Shown: in pieces, positions 23,395-32,344 of the stretch
Layout of the letters: each line of letters opens with the position of its first letter
How positions within the stretch are numbered: position 1 is the stretch's first letter
Origin: Polyangiaceae bacterium
Lineage (GTDB): Bacteria; Myxococcota_A; Polyangia; Polyangiales; Polyangiaceae
Direction of reading: 5' to 3'
Length of the DNA: 39,337 bases
NCBI GenBank assembly: GCA_020846005.1
Contig: JADLEQ010000106.1
Span: 1-39,337, forward strand
The notes under the pieces: model-generated
Seen by the model: only the letters and a program-made list of their open reading frames with translations
What the model was told of the DNA's origin: nothing
Databases searched by the model: none
Translations under genes and position numbers: made by a program

Positions 23395-24900
23395 GTGGAC
23401 AGCAACCAACGCACCGTCGCCTGCCGCGTGCAGGGTGTGGACGAGACCTCGCTCCCGATCGGCCCCGAGGAGGCGTTCGTGCTCGCACAGGTCGACGGCA
23501 AGACCACGTCCGCGGATCTCGCGCTCGCGACCGGGCTGTCGCGGGAGCAGCTCGAGGGCGCGCTCACGAGGCTGATCGCGCTCGGCGCGATCCGCTTCGA
23601 GGAGGTCGACCAGGCCTCCGAGCCGCGCCCCCAGCCCCGCTCGGAAGGAGCCGGCGCGAGCTCCCGCCTCGAGCGTCCCGCGATCGAGGCGCCGCGCCGG
23701 ACCGAGACCCCGCACCAGGCGGCGGCCGCGCTCTACGATCCCTCGGAGCTGGACGAGGCGGCCGAGCTCGATCTGATCCGCAAGCGGCGGATCCTGGACC
23801 TCTTCTACGCCCTCGATTCGTCGACGCACTACGAGGTCCTCGGCGTCCCGCGCGCCGCCGACAAGAAGGAGATCAAGGACGCGTACTACGACGCCGTCCG
23901 CCAGTACCATCCGGACCGCTTCTTCGGGAAGCAGCTCGGCTCCTTCAAGACGAAGCTCGAGCGGATCTTCCAGCGGATGACGGAGGCGCACGACCTCCTC
24001 ACACGCAAGAAGACCCGCGACGAGTACGACGCCTACCTGCGCGGCTCGGAGCGGAACGCCTCGGAGGACCGCCTTCTGTCGGACGAGCGCGCGCGCGCCG
24101 CGGAGGTGGAGCAGGCCCGGCGCCGCATCGAGGAGACCGCCCGTCTGATGGAACGGGTCGCCCGGAACCCGCCCGACACCGCCCCGCCGGCCTCTCCGCA
24201 CGGGCTGGCCCCCCGGCCGATTTCCGAGGACGAGCGCCGGCGCGCGCTCGCCCGCCGGCTGGGCCGATCGGGGCCCCCCGCCGGCGCGACGACGAGCTCA
24301 GCGCCGCCCCGCGAACCCCCGCGCGAGGCGGTCGCCGAGGACCTCCGCCGGATGTGGGAGCAGCGGGTCCTCGCCGCGCGCCAGCAGCAGGTCGACCAGT
24401 ACCTCGCCACGGCGCAGGACGCGCTGAAGCGGGACGAGGCCGTGGCCGCCGCCAACGCGCTCCGCATCGCCGCCTCGCTGGCCCCGGACGACGCCGGCAT
24501 CACCGCCCTGCTCGAGCAGGCCACGGTCCGAGCGGCGGCAGATCTGGCGCAGTCCTACGTGGAGCAGGCCCAGTACGAGGAGCGGAGCGGGCGCTGGCTC
24601 GCCGCCGCACGATCGTACGATCGCGCCGTCCGCGGCAAGGAGTCCCCCCGGCTCCACGAGCGGATCGCCCACTGCCTGCTCGAGGGCGAGGGCGACGTCC
24701 GCGAAGCGAGCGACCACGCCCGCCGGGCGCTGGCGCTCGCCCCGGATAACGTCGAGTACCGGATCACCCTCGCGCGCGTCTACCTGAAGGCGGGGCTCCG
24801 GCAGAGCGCCATCGGAGAGTTCGAGCGGGCCGGGCAGATCGCGCCGAACGATGATAACGTGAAGAGCTGGCTGCGTCGCATCAAGCGAGGCGAGCTGTGA
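23395..24900 (+). CDS. J-domain co-chaperone with N-terminal winged-helix-like module and C-terminal TPR
   Basis: From the GTG at 23395 this is 501 residues. Residues ~26-68 form a small helical module (FVLAQVDGKTTSADLALA, TGLSREQLEGALTRL) of the kind seen in myxobacterial regulatory proteins. The J domain is at about 144-215 (HYEVLGVPRAADKKEIKDAYY) with the essential HPD at 172-174. There is no zinc-finger or Gly/Phe region, so this is a class C J-protein. A charged linker and about three TPR-like repeats complete it (QYEERSGRWLAAARSYDRAV; ARVYLKAGLRQSAIGEFERA). The J domain stimulates ATP hydrolysis by a DnaK partner, almost surely the DnaK encoded 43 bp downstream. Confidence 0.85.
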   Translation: MDSNQRTVACRVQGVDETSLPIGPEEAFVLAQVDGKTTSADLALATGLSREQLEGALTRLIALGAIRFEEVDQASEPRPQPRSEGAGASSRLERPAIEAPRRTETPHQAAAALYDPSELDEAAELDLIRKRRILDLFYALDSSTHYEVLGVPRAADKKEIKDAYYDAVRQYHPDRFFGKQLGSFKTKLERIFQRMTEAHDLLTRKKTRDEYDAYLRGSERNASEDRLLSDERARAAEVEQARRRIEETARLMERVARNPPDTAPPASPHGLAPRPISEDERRRALARRLGRSGPPAGATTSSAPPREPPREAVAEDLRRMWEQRVLAARQQQVDQYLATAQDALKRDEAVAAANALRIAASLAPDDAGITALLEQATVRAAADLAQSYVEQAQYEERSGRWLAAARSYDRAVRGKESPRLHERIAHCLLEGEGDVREASDHARRALALAPDNVEYRITLARVYLKAGLRQSAIGEFERAGQIAPNDDNVKSWLRRIKRGEL

Positions 24901-24943
24901 GCGGTCCGGCCCCCGGCCGGCTCGCGCCGCGGGAAAGGTACTC

Positions 24944-26770
24944 ATGGCTGAGCGCGTGATCGGCATCGACCTCGGGACGACCAACTCCTGCGTCGCCGTG
25001 ATGGAAGGCGACGCCCCCGCCGTCATCCCCAACCGAGGCGGGTACAAGACGACCCCCAGCATCGTCGCGGTGACCGAGGCGGGGAAGCGGCTGGTCGGAC
25101 ACATCGCGAAGCGCCAGGCCATCACCAACGCGGAGAACACCGTCTACGCCGCGAAGCGACTCATCGGGCGCAAGTTCAACTCGCCGCAGGTGAAGAACGC
25201 CATCATGACGTGCAGCTACGGCATCGTGGAGGGCCCGCACGGCGACGTACGCATCAAGCTCCGCGACAAGACGTACAGCGTCCCCGAGATCAGCAGCATG
25301 GTCCTCCAGGAGATGAAGGTCATCGCGGAGGACTACCTGGGCGAGACGGTCAGCAAGGCGGTCGTCACCGTCCCGGCCTACTTCAACGACAACCAACGCC
25401 AGGCGACCAAGGACGCGGGCGCCATCGCGGGGCTGGACGTCATCCGCATCATCAACGAGCCGACGGCCGCGTCGCTCGCGTACGGCTTCGGCAAGGGCAT
25501 CGACAAGACGGTCGCGGTCTACGATCTCGGAGGCGGGACGTTCGACATCAGCGTGCTGGAGATCGGCTCGCACGGAGTCTTCAAGGTGATCGGCACCACG
25601 GGTGACACGTTCCTCGGCGGCGAGGATTTCGACGCCCGCATCATCGACTGGCTGGTCCAGGGCTTCCTCGATGAGCACGACGTCGACCTCCGGCAGGACC
25701 GCATGGCGCTCCAGCGGCTGCGCGACGCGGCGGAGAAGGCGAAGTGTGAGCTCTCCAGCGTCCGGGAGACGGAGGTGAACCTCCCGTTCATCATCTCCGC
25801 CGGGCGGAACGAGGCGCTCCACCTGCAGCGTGTGCTCTCGCGCGACACCCTCGAGTCCCTGTGCGAGGACCTCGTCGAGCGCACCATCGACATCTGCCGG
25901 CAGGCGCTGGTCGACGCCAAGCTCGACGTGGACGAGATCGAGGACGTAGTGCTCGTGGGAGGGATGACGCGGATGCCCGCGATCCAGCTCGCCGTCGGGG
26001 ACTTCTTCCAGCGGGAGCCCAACCGCGGAGTTCACCCCGATGAGGTCGTGGCGCTCGGCGCCGCGATCCAGGGCGCCGCCCTCGTCGAGGACAAGCACGA
26101 GATGATCCTGCTCGACGTGACGCCGCACGCGCTGGGCATCATGACGTTCGGCAGCTACTTCGAGGAGCTGATCCCGCAGAACACGACCGTCCCCACCAGC
26201 CGCACCAAGGTCTTCACGACGAGCCGCGACAACCAGACGGCGGTCAAGATCCTGGTCATGCAGGGCGAGAGCAAGAAGGCGGACGAGAACGAGCTGCTCG
26301 GCGAATTCATCCTGACGGGCCTCCGGCGCGCCCCGAAGGGTCACGTCGAGATCGAGGTGACGTTCGAGATCAACACGGACGGCATCGTCAGCGTCAACGC
26401 GAAGGATCTCGAGACGGGGCAGGCGCAATCGATCCAGGTCACCGCCACGAGCGGCCTCACCCACGACGAGGTGAAGCAGATGATGGCGAGCGCCGCCGAC
26501 TACATGGTGGAGCGCCGCGGCGACGAGCAGTTCGAGGCCGCCCGTCAGGAGGCGGAGACGCTCATGGCGCAGGTCGACGCGCTGTTCCCCGACGTGGAGC
26601 GGACGGTCGGCGGGGCCGACTTCGGGCGAGACGCCGTCCAGAAGGCGAAGGCGACCATCGAGCGCACCCGCGAGGCGATCCAGCGGAAGGACACCGCCAC
26701 GATCAAGGAACAACTCGAGACCCTCAGCCGGACGGAGCGGATGTTCCGCGGCGTGATCGGGCGGAGCTGA
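24944..26770 (+). CDS. dnaK: Hsp70 chaperone DnaK (paralogue)
   Basis: This 608-residue protein starts at the ATG at 24944 behind GGGAAAGG. The ATPase domain opens with IGIDLGTTNSCVAVMEG and includes VTVPAYFNDNQRQATKDAG, IINEPTAASLAYGFGKG, DLGGGTFDISVLEIG and VGGMTRMPAIQ. The DDVTP-like LLDVTPHALGI begins the substrate-binding domain. The lid is short and ends RMFRGVIGRS, without the acidic tail of housekeeping DnaK. Context is also unlike the grpE-dnaK-dnaJ operon: a TPR J-protein lies upstream and a protein sharing that J-protein's small module lies downstream. Myxobacteria carry several DnaK paralogues, including SglK of social motility; whether this is that type cannot be decided here. 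Confidence 0.92.
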   Translation: MAERVIGIDLGTTNSCVAVMEGDAPAVIPNRGGYKTTPSIVAVTEAGKRLVGHIAKRQAITNAENTVYAAKRLIGRKFNSPQVKNAIMTCSYGIVEGPHGDVRIKLRDKTYSVPEISSMVLQEMKVIAEDYLGETVSKAVVTVPAYFNDNQRQATKDAGAIAGLDVIRIINEPTAASLAYGFGKGIDKTVAVYDLGGGTFDISVLEIGSHGVFKVIGTTGDTFLGGEDFDARIIDWLVQGFLDEHDVDLRQDRMALQRLRDAAEKAKCELSSVRETEVNLPFIISAGRNEALHLQRVLSRDTLESLCEDLVERTIDICRQALVDAKLDVDEIEDVVLVGGMTRMPAIQLAVGDFFQREPNRGVHPDEVVALGAAIQGAALVEDKHEMILLDVTPHALGIMTFGSYFEELIPQNTTVPTSRTKVFTTSRDNQTAVKILVMQGESKKADENELLGEFILTGLRRAPKGHVEIEVTFEINTDGIVSVNAKDLETGQAQSIQVTATSGLTHDEVKQMMASAADYMVERRGDEQFEAARQEAETLMAQVDALFPDVERTVGGADFGRDAVQKAKATIERTREAIQRKDTATIKEQLETLSRTERMFRGVIGRS

Positions 26771-26833
26771 GACCCCGCCGATGCGGCTGCCCCGTTGCTG
26801 CCAGGGCCCGACGGCCGAGCGCAGAGGAGCGCG

Positions 26834-27706
26834 ATGAGCGGCTCGAGTCGTCCGAGCGTGCGACCGAGCGGTCCCCCCACGGACGAGCTCGACACCTCGT
26901 GGGACGACGAGCCCGTCCCCGAGCTCGGCTCGTTCCTCCCGCCCGAGCTCGAGGCCGATGAGCTGGACCGGGTCACACAGATCCCGAGTGTCCCGCCCGA
27001 GGAGCTCGCGCGGCGAATGTTCGCGAAGGCGCGCTCGTCGCCGCCTCCCGCGGCGGCGCCGCTGTCGCCCGGGCTCCCCGCGAGCGGGCTCGAGCTCGAT
27101 GAGGTAGGCACGCAGACGCGGGGGAGGATGCGGGCGGTCACGCCGCGGGGCCGGCTCTCGCCCACGGGCATCGAGCTCGACGACCTGAGCCTTCAGCCGA
27201 CCTTGGACTCCGCGGCGACGCTGGATTTCCCGGACGAGCTCGGCTTCGACCACGCCTCCCCGCGCAGGGAGGCGCCCGCCACCGCCCCGCCCTCGTTCGT
27301 GACGCGCAAGCCGGATCCGCCGGAGGGCGACCCGGCCATCCGCGACATGAAGGACCGCTACGCGATGGGCGACTACAGCGGCGCGCTGGTGGTGGCCGAG
27401 GGGATCCTCGAGACCCGCCCGGAGGACGCCGACGCGATCCGCTACGCCGGGAGCTGCCGCGAGGTGCTCATGCAGATGTACTCGGCGCGCCTCGGCGACT
27501 CGAAGCAGATCGTTCGCGTCGCCATCCCGCCCGACCAGGTCCGCTGGCTGTCACTGGACCATCGCGCGGGCTTCCTGCTCTCGTTGGTGGACGGCCTGTC
27601 GACGATCGAGGAGCTGCTCGACATGAGCGGGATGCCCCAGCTCGACGCGCTCCGGCTCCTGTACATGCTGCTCGAGCAGCGCGTGATTGCGCTCGAGCCC
27701 CGCTGA
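26834..27706 (+). CDS. Protein with TPR-like segment and C-terminal winged-helix-like module
   Basis: This 290-residue soluble protein starts at the ATG at 26834, with AGGAG 5 nt upstream. The first ~160 residues are disordered, acidic and Pro-rich, with TSWDDEPVPELG near the start and short LELDE/IELDD motifs repeated (about 93, 116). A TPR-like pair follows (about 172-205, RYAMGDYSGALVVAEGIL). The last ~45 residues (GFLLSLVDGLSTIEELLDMSG and onward) align without gaps to the N-terminal module of the J-protein at 23395. It lies 63 bp after dnaK, suggesting a client-selecting or regulatory partner of this chaperone pair. Function is inferred. Confidence 0.7.
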   Translation: MSGSSRPSVRPSGPPTDELDTSWDDEPVPELGSFLPPELEADELDRVTQIPSVPPEELARRMFAKARSSPPPAAAPLSPGLPASGLELDEVGTQTRGRMRAVTPRGRLSPTGIELDDLSLQPTLDSAATLDFPDELGFDHASPRREAPATAPPSFVTRKPDPPEGDPAIRDMKDRYAMGDYSGALVVAEGILETRPEDADAIRYAGSCREVLMQMYSARLGDSKQIVRVAIPPDQVRWLSLDHRAGFLLSLVDGLSTIEELLDMSGMPQLDALRLLYMLLEQRVIALEPR

Positions 27707-27714
27707 ACGAGCCG

Positions 27715-29754
27715 ATGTCGGCAGCCGGCCAGCGCCGACCGCGCCGCGATCCGGCGCCGTGCCGCGCCGCCTGGCGCGTGGGCGCAGCGCTGCTCGGGCT
27801 CGCAGCCGCCGCGACGAGCCCCGCTTCGCGCGCAGACAGCCCGAATCGCTCCCCGGCGGCGACCGCGATCCAGGCGCCTGGCCCCCGCTACGACGACGAC
27901 GCCTCGCTCCGCGAGCACGCGGCCGCCGTCGCGAGCTACGACCTGGCCGTCCGACTCGACCCCGTGGTCCACGACCTCCGCGGCGCGGGGACGATCCGGT
28001 GGACGAACGCGAGCGACCTCCCGGCCGGGGAGATCTTCGTGCAGCTCTACCTGAACGCCTTCAAGAACGATCGCACGCTCTTCCAGCGCTCCCCCTTCGC
28101 GCGGGGACGGAGCGGTCGGCACGCGGCGGAGTGGGGCTGGATCGACGTGACGCGGCTGGTCGCGCCGGCGCTCGGCGGCGCCGATCTCTGGCGCGGCGCG
28201 GATCTCCACCCGGGCGGCGACCTCGAGGACGAGACGCTCGTGCGCGTGCCGCTCCCGCGCCCGGTCGCGCCGGGTGAGGCGATTACGTTGGAGTTCGAGT
28301 GGACCGCGCGGCTGCCCCGGGTCGTCGAGAGGACAGGGCACGCCGGTTCGTTCCACCTGGTGGCCCAGTGGTTCCCCAAGCTGGCGCGCCGGGAGCCCGA
28401 CGGGCGCTGGAGCGGCGCGCCGTTCCACCCGCACGCCGAGTTCCACGCGGACTTCGGCGACTACGACGTCGCGCTCGATGTCCCGGCGCAATTCCGCGTC
28501 GGCGCGACGGGGAGCCCGGTGGACGAGCGCGTCGAGGGCGGCCGGCGCCTCGCCCGGTACTCCGCGCGCGACGTACACGACTTCGCCTGGGCGGCCTGGG
28601 ATTCCTTCGTCGAGCGCGCCGAATCGATCGACGGCGTCGCGGTGCGAGTGCTGCACCCTCCGGGCCACCACGCGAACGCCGAGCGGACGCTCGCAGCGCT
28701 CCGTCACGCGCTGCCGTGGCTGAGCCACCGGTTCGGCAGATACCCTTACCCCGCCCTTACTGTGGTGCACCCGCCGGCCGCCGCCGCCGACGCCGGGGGC
28801 ATGGAGTACCCGACGCTCGTCACGACGGGGGGCCCGTGGTGGCTGCCGGCGGGCGCACGCTGGGTGGAGGCGGTGACGGTCCACGAGCTCGCGCACCAGT
28901 GGTTCCAGGGATTGGTCGCGACCGATGAGCGCCGCTGGCCGTTCCTCGACGAGGGGCTGACGACGTGGGTCGAGCAGCGCGCGCTGGGCGATCGCTTCGG
29001 CGAGGCGTCGCTCCTCGAGCTGGGGGGGCTGGCCGTGTCGGACACCGCGGCCCGGCGCGTGTTCGCGATCCGCCACGGCCTGACGGATCCCATCGCCCTC
29101 CCGGCGAGCGGCTTCGTGGACTTCGCCAGCCTGGGCGGCCTCGCGTACGCCCGCACCGCCACGGTGCTCGAGACGCTCGCGCGGGTGTACGGTGAGCGCG
29201 AGCTCTTCCGCGCGCTCGGGCGCTACGCCCGCCGGCATCGCTTCGAGCACCCGGACCCGAGGCACCTCGTCGCCGCGGTGCGCGAGTCGGCGGGGGACGC
29301 CGCGGCCGAGGCGCTCGAGGCCGCCCTGTTCGACCGCGGGTGGGTCGACTACCAGCTCGCGCGCCTCGACGTGGCGCCCGAGGTGGCGCCGGGAGGGACG
29401 TTCGATGGCGCCGAGGGCCGCGTGGTGCGCGAGCGGGGCCAGCCGACGAACCGCTGGGTCGGGCGCGTGGTCGTTCGTCGCCTCGGCACGCTGCGGCTCC
29501 CGGTCGAGATCGAGCTGCGCACTGCCGACGGCGGGCGCGAGCGCCGCGCGTGGGACGGCGCCACGACCTCCACGGTGCTCGAGTGGACGGGCTCGAGCCC
29601 GCTCGTGAGCGCCCACGTAGACCCCGACCATCGTGTCCTCCTCGACCAGGACCTCGTGAACAACCTGCGCCGCGCCGGCCCGGCGTCGACCCCGCGCGTG
29701 CGTGAGCGCGCGACGCTGGTCGCCGCGCTCCTGCTCGCGCTGCTGGAGCCATGA
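27715..29754 (+). CDS. M1-family zinc metallopeptidase, exported
   Basis: This 679-residue protein has a basic N-terminus and hydrophobic segment (about 20-38, WRVGAALLGLAAAATSPASRA) resembling a signal peptide. An N-terminal beta domain of the M1 type is followed by the substrate-binding GGMEYP (361-366) and the zinc site HELAH (His390, Glu391, His394), with the third ligand Glu413 in LDEGLTTW. It is expected to be an aminopeptidase acting outside the cytoplasm. The gene starts 8 bp after the previous stop, and its own stop overlaps the next ATG, so it belongs to the same transcript. All catalytic residues are present. Confidence 0.9.
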   Translation: MSAAGQRRPRRDPAPCRAAWRVGAALLGLAAAATSPASRADSPNRSPAATAIQAPGPRYDDDASLREHAAAVASYDLAVRLDPVVHDLRGAGTIRWTNASDLPAGEIFVQLYLNAFKNDRTLFQRSPFARGRSGRHAAEWGWIDVTRLVAPALGGADLWRGADLHPGGDLEDETLVRVPLPRPVAPGEAITLEFEWTARLPRVVERTGHAGSFHLVAQWFPKLARREPDGRWSGAPFHPHAEFHADFGDYDVALDVPAQFRVGATGSPVDERVEGGRRLARYSARDVHDFAWAAWDSFVERAESIDGVAVRVLHPPGHHANAERTLAALRHALPWLSHRFGRYPYPALTVVHPPAAAADAGGMEYPTLVTTGGPWWLPAGARWVEAVTVHELAHQWFQGLVATDERRWPFLDEGLTTWVEQRALGDRFGEASLLELGGLAVSDTAARRVFAIRHGLTDPIALPASGFVDFASLGGLAYARTATVLETLARVYGERELFRALGRYARRHRFEHPDPRHLVAAVRESAGDAAAEALEAALFDRGWVDYQLARLDVAPEVAPGGTFDGAEGRVVRERGQPTNRWVGRVVVRRLGTLRLPVEIELRTADGGRERRAWDGATTSTVLEWTGSSPLVSAHVDPDHRVLLDQDLVNNLRRAGPASTPRVRERATLVAALLLALLEP

Positions 29755-30641
29755 TGACCTCGCTCCAGTCGCTCCGGCGGCTCGCGTGGCTGGCCACCGG
29801 GCTGTGGTCGTGGCGGCTCGCCGCGGCGCTGATCGTCGCCGCGCCGTGGGTCGACCTGGCGCGCGCAAGCGGCGCAGCGGCGCACGCCGACGGCGACGCC
29901 GCGCTCTTCTCCAGCGGCGGCCTGGTGCTGCTGGATGTCCTGCACCGCGCCGAGCCGGGCCTCCGCGCCGCCGCGTGGACGACGGCGGCCGCGTTCGCGC
30001 TGCTCTCGCTCGCCGGCGCGCTCCCGCTGGCGGCCGTCCTCGCAGCGCTCGCGACGCGGAGCCGCCGCGGCGCCTTCGCGTGGCTCGCGGAGGGCACCGC
30101 GGCGTTCCCGCGCCAGATCGCGATCACGGCGGGAGCGGGCGTGGGCCGCGCGCTGCTCGCGCTCGCGGCGGCGTGGGCGGCGGTCACCGTGGGCGCGTCG
30201 TTCGCGACGCCGGACGAGCGGCACGCCGATCTCGGCCGCGTCGCGATCCTGGCGCTCGGCTTCGCCGGCGGCGCGGGGGTGGGCGTCGTGGCGGACTGCG
30301 CTCGTGTCGTCAGCCTCCGCGACGGGCTCGGGCCCGTCGCGGCGACGCGCCGATCGCTCGGGGCGCTCCGCGCAGGCGCGTGGTGGGTGGTGCGCGCGTG
30401 GTCCTGGCGGGCGGGCGTCACCGCAGCGCTGAGCGTGGCCGCGCTGGTCGCGGTGGCCCGCGTCGACGTGTCGCGGCCGGAGCCGTGGCGCCCTGCCGCC
30501 GCGTGGCTCGCCGGGCAGCTCTGCCTGTGGGCGATCGCCGCGCTCCGCGTGTCCTGGTTCGCGAGGCTGTTCGAGCTGACGGCCCCCGAGCCCCCGGCGG
30601 GAGGTTCGCCTCAGGCGGCGTCGCCCGCGGCTGACTGGTAG
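29751..30641 (+). CDS. Polytopic membrane protein of unknown function
   Basis: This 296-residue protein starts at an ATG overlapping the peptidase stop (ATGATG). Roughly five to six hydrophobic segments are visible (for example about 20-36, 80-105, 122-148, 165-185, 222-240, 252-270). There are no motifs of a known transporter or enzyme. Short cytoplasmic loops are Arg-rich. Coupling to the M1 peptidase suggests a shared envelope role. The last 31 bp overlap the convergent glycogen-synthase-like gene. Confidence 0.65.
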   Translation: MMTSLQSLRRLAWLATGLWSWRLAAALIVAAPWVDLARASGAAAHADGDAALFSSGGLVLLDVLHRAEPGLRAAAWTTAAAFALLSLAGALPLAAVLAALATRSRRGAFAWLAEGTAAFPRQIAITAGAGVGRALLALAAAWAAVTVGASFATPDERHADLGRVAILALGFAGGAGVGVVADCARVVSLRDGLGPVAATRRSLGALRAGAWWVVRAWSWRAGVTAALSVAALVAVARVDVSRPEPWRPAAAWLAGQLCLWAIAALRVSWFARLFELTAPEPPAGGSPQAASPAADW

Positions 30642-31960
30642 AGCTGGAGCATGCGCCGGGCCGGGCGATCCCACGAGCAGTCCTGACGCATCACGCGGCG
30701 GCGCAGGCGACCCCACGCGGGCGTGGCGCACGCGGCGCGCGCCCGCGCCACGGCGCCGAGCAGCGCCTGCGCCGTGGGCGCCTCGAAGACGAACCCCGTG
30801 CCCGTCTCGAGCGCGACGTCGCAGTCGACCACGCCCTCCGCGAGCGCGCCGACGCCGTGCACGATCGGGACCGCGCCGTACCGCTGCGCGACCAGCAACG
30901 GCCGCGCCGCGGGCGCCGCGAGCGGCGACAGCAGCGCGAAATCCGCGGCCGCCATCGCCCGCCGGAGCTGCTCGTCGCTCGCGCGCGCCACCCGCGCCAG
31001 CTCGTGCGCGTGGCGCGACTGCGCCTTCGCGAACGCATCCGACGCGGGGAGCTCACCGGCGGAGCACACCACCAGCGTGAGATCGTGGCGGAGCAGGCGC
31101 TCGGCGGCCTCGAGGACCAGCGCGGCCCCGTCGCTCGCGCCGCCCTCCAGGACGGCGACGCAGAGGGGGCGATCCAGCTCGAGCTCGAGGCCGAGCTCCC
31201 GCAGGAGCGCCGCCTTGCCGCGCCCCTTCCCCGCAGCGTCCTCGGCGTCGAACCGGGCGACCAGCCCCGGGTCCGTCGCGGGATTGTAGAGCGAGAAGTC
31301 GAGGCCCTCCGGCACCACGCATGACGGCACCTCGGCCTCGGCGAGCGCGGCGGCGAGCGGCGTGTCCGCGCCCGCGCCAGCGAGTGACCGCTCGAGCCCG
31401 GCCGACGCGAACGTCACCACGTCGGCGCGCGCCGAGCCGCGGACCACGGCCTCCCTGCCAGCGGCGTCCGCGCCGAGCCGATCGTCGTGGAGCGAGAGGA
31501 CGCGAGGCGACCGGTCGCCCACCTCCGAGAGCGCGAGCAGCGCGCGCGCGCCCTGCCAGCCGTGCGCGTGCACGACGCCGGGGTCCCGCCCGCTCGAGGC
31601 GCGCTCGCGCACGAGCGCAGCGACCGCGCGGCCGAAGCAGACGGCGCGCTCCGCCTCGTCCTCGGGGCGGTCGGCGCGCTCGCGATCGTCGAGCAGCCCG
31701 CCACCCAAGAGCGTCAGCACCACCCCCGACGCGAGCTGCGCGTCGTACGGCATCGCCTCCCCTCCTCCCGCGACGGGCAGCGGCGTGATCCGCCGCGCGA
31801 GCAGCAGCCCCGCCGACTCGAACGCCGGGTGGCGCGGCACGACGAGGTTCACGTCGTGCCCGAGCTGCCGGAGCGCCTTGGCGAGCTCCCCGATCGGGAG
31901 CGCCGCGGGAGACCGGCGAAGATACGGCGCCACCTCGGACGCAACCATGACGACATCCAT
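30611..31960 (-). CDS. Glycogen/starch synthase homologue (GT5) with lost catalytic motifs
   Basis: From the ATG at 31960 this is 449 residues. The GT5 fold is visible: MDVVMVASEVAPYL at the N-terminus, VVHAHGWQGARALL where GlgA has HAHDWHAG, and PEGLDFSLYNPATDP matching the GlgA NGID-WNPATD block. Yet the ADP-glucose-binding KxGGL is replaced by RRSPAAL (15-21). The R/K of the SRLxxQKG motif are replaced in VAVLEGGASDG. The Glu motif near EPCGLTQ is replaced by LSPLAAPAARPLL. The C-terminal GGLADTV is GALAEGV. Folding seems kept while catalysis seems lost, so a regulatory or binding role is more likely than glucan synthesis. It overlaps the end of the upstream convergent gene. Confidence 0.75.
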   Translation of the reverse strand: MDVVMVASEVAPYLRRSPAALPIGELAKALRQLGHDVNLVVPRHPAFESAGLLLARRITPLPVAGGGEAMPYDAQLASGVVLTLLGGGLLDDRERADRPEDEAERAVCFGRAVAALVRERASSGRDPGVVHAHGWQGARALLALSEVGDRSPRVLSLHDDRLGADAAGREAVVRGSARADVVTFASAGLERSLAGAGADTPLAAALAEAEVPSCVVPEGLDFSLYNPATDPGLVARFDAEDAAGKGRGKAALLRELGLELELDRPLCVAVLEGGASDGAALVLEAAERLLRHDLTLVVCSAGELPASDAFAKAQSRHAHELARVARASDEQLRRAMAAADFALLSPLAAPAARPLLVAQRYGAVPIVHGVGALAEGVVDCDVALETGTGFVFEAPTAQALLGAVARARAACATPAWGRLRRRVMRQDCSWDRPARRMLQLYQSAAGDAA

Positions 31961-32344
31961 CGCGCCCCTGCTACCACGTCCCCCGCCCCCCGTCGGCGAA
32001 TCTGCCCCCCGAGCCCGAGCTCGAGCCCCAAGCCCGAACCCCAAGCCCGAGCCCCACGCCGTCGTCCCCTCCCCTCGCGGGCGCGCTGCCCCCGGCCCCC
32101 GCCTCTCCGTCGCCCTCCGTCCCGCCTCCGCCCTCCCCCCTCGCGCTCGCCCCGCCCTCCCTCGCGCCCCCGCCCTCCCGCTCGCGCTCACCCTCCCCCG
32201 CTCGCTCGCGCTCTCCCTCGCCCCCGCCCTCCCTCTCGCCCCAGCCCCCCCCTCTCGCCCCCGCCCCCCCTCTCGCCCCGCCCTCCCACTCGCGCTCGCC
32301 CTCTCGCCCGCGCCGTCCCCCTTGTCCCGCGCCCCGCCGCGGCT
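31961..32344. other. Pyrimidine-rich low-complexity spacer
   Basis: About 385 bp without a credible gene. On the plus strand it is overwhelmingly C and T, with degenerate repeats of the ctcgccc / cccgccctccc type around 32100-32330 and cccgagccccaa near 32015-32060. Such asymmetric tracts can form triplex or G-quadruplex structures on the purine strand. The argB promoter and 5' leader must lie in or near this stretch, but I cannot point to them. Confidence 0.7.

Noticed and set aside
23349-24749. Plus-strand frame starting at the ATG after TAGAAT
   Set aside because: Runs out of frame through the J-domain gene, giving an Arg/Pro/Gly-rich product; the ATG lies within or next to the promoter -10.
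24881-27253. 790-codon minus-strand frame opposite dnaK
   Set aside because: Antisense shadow of the conserved DnaK gene; composition is that of an inverted GC-rich codon pattern and no motif is present.
30611-31960. Pseudogene call for the GlgA-like gene
   Set aside because: The frame is intact over 449 codons with gene-like codon use; motif loss without stops or frameshifts fits a retained non-catalytic protein better than decay.
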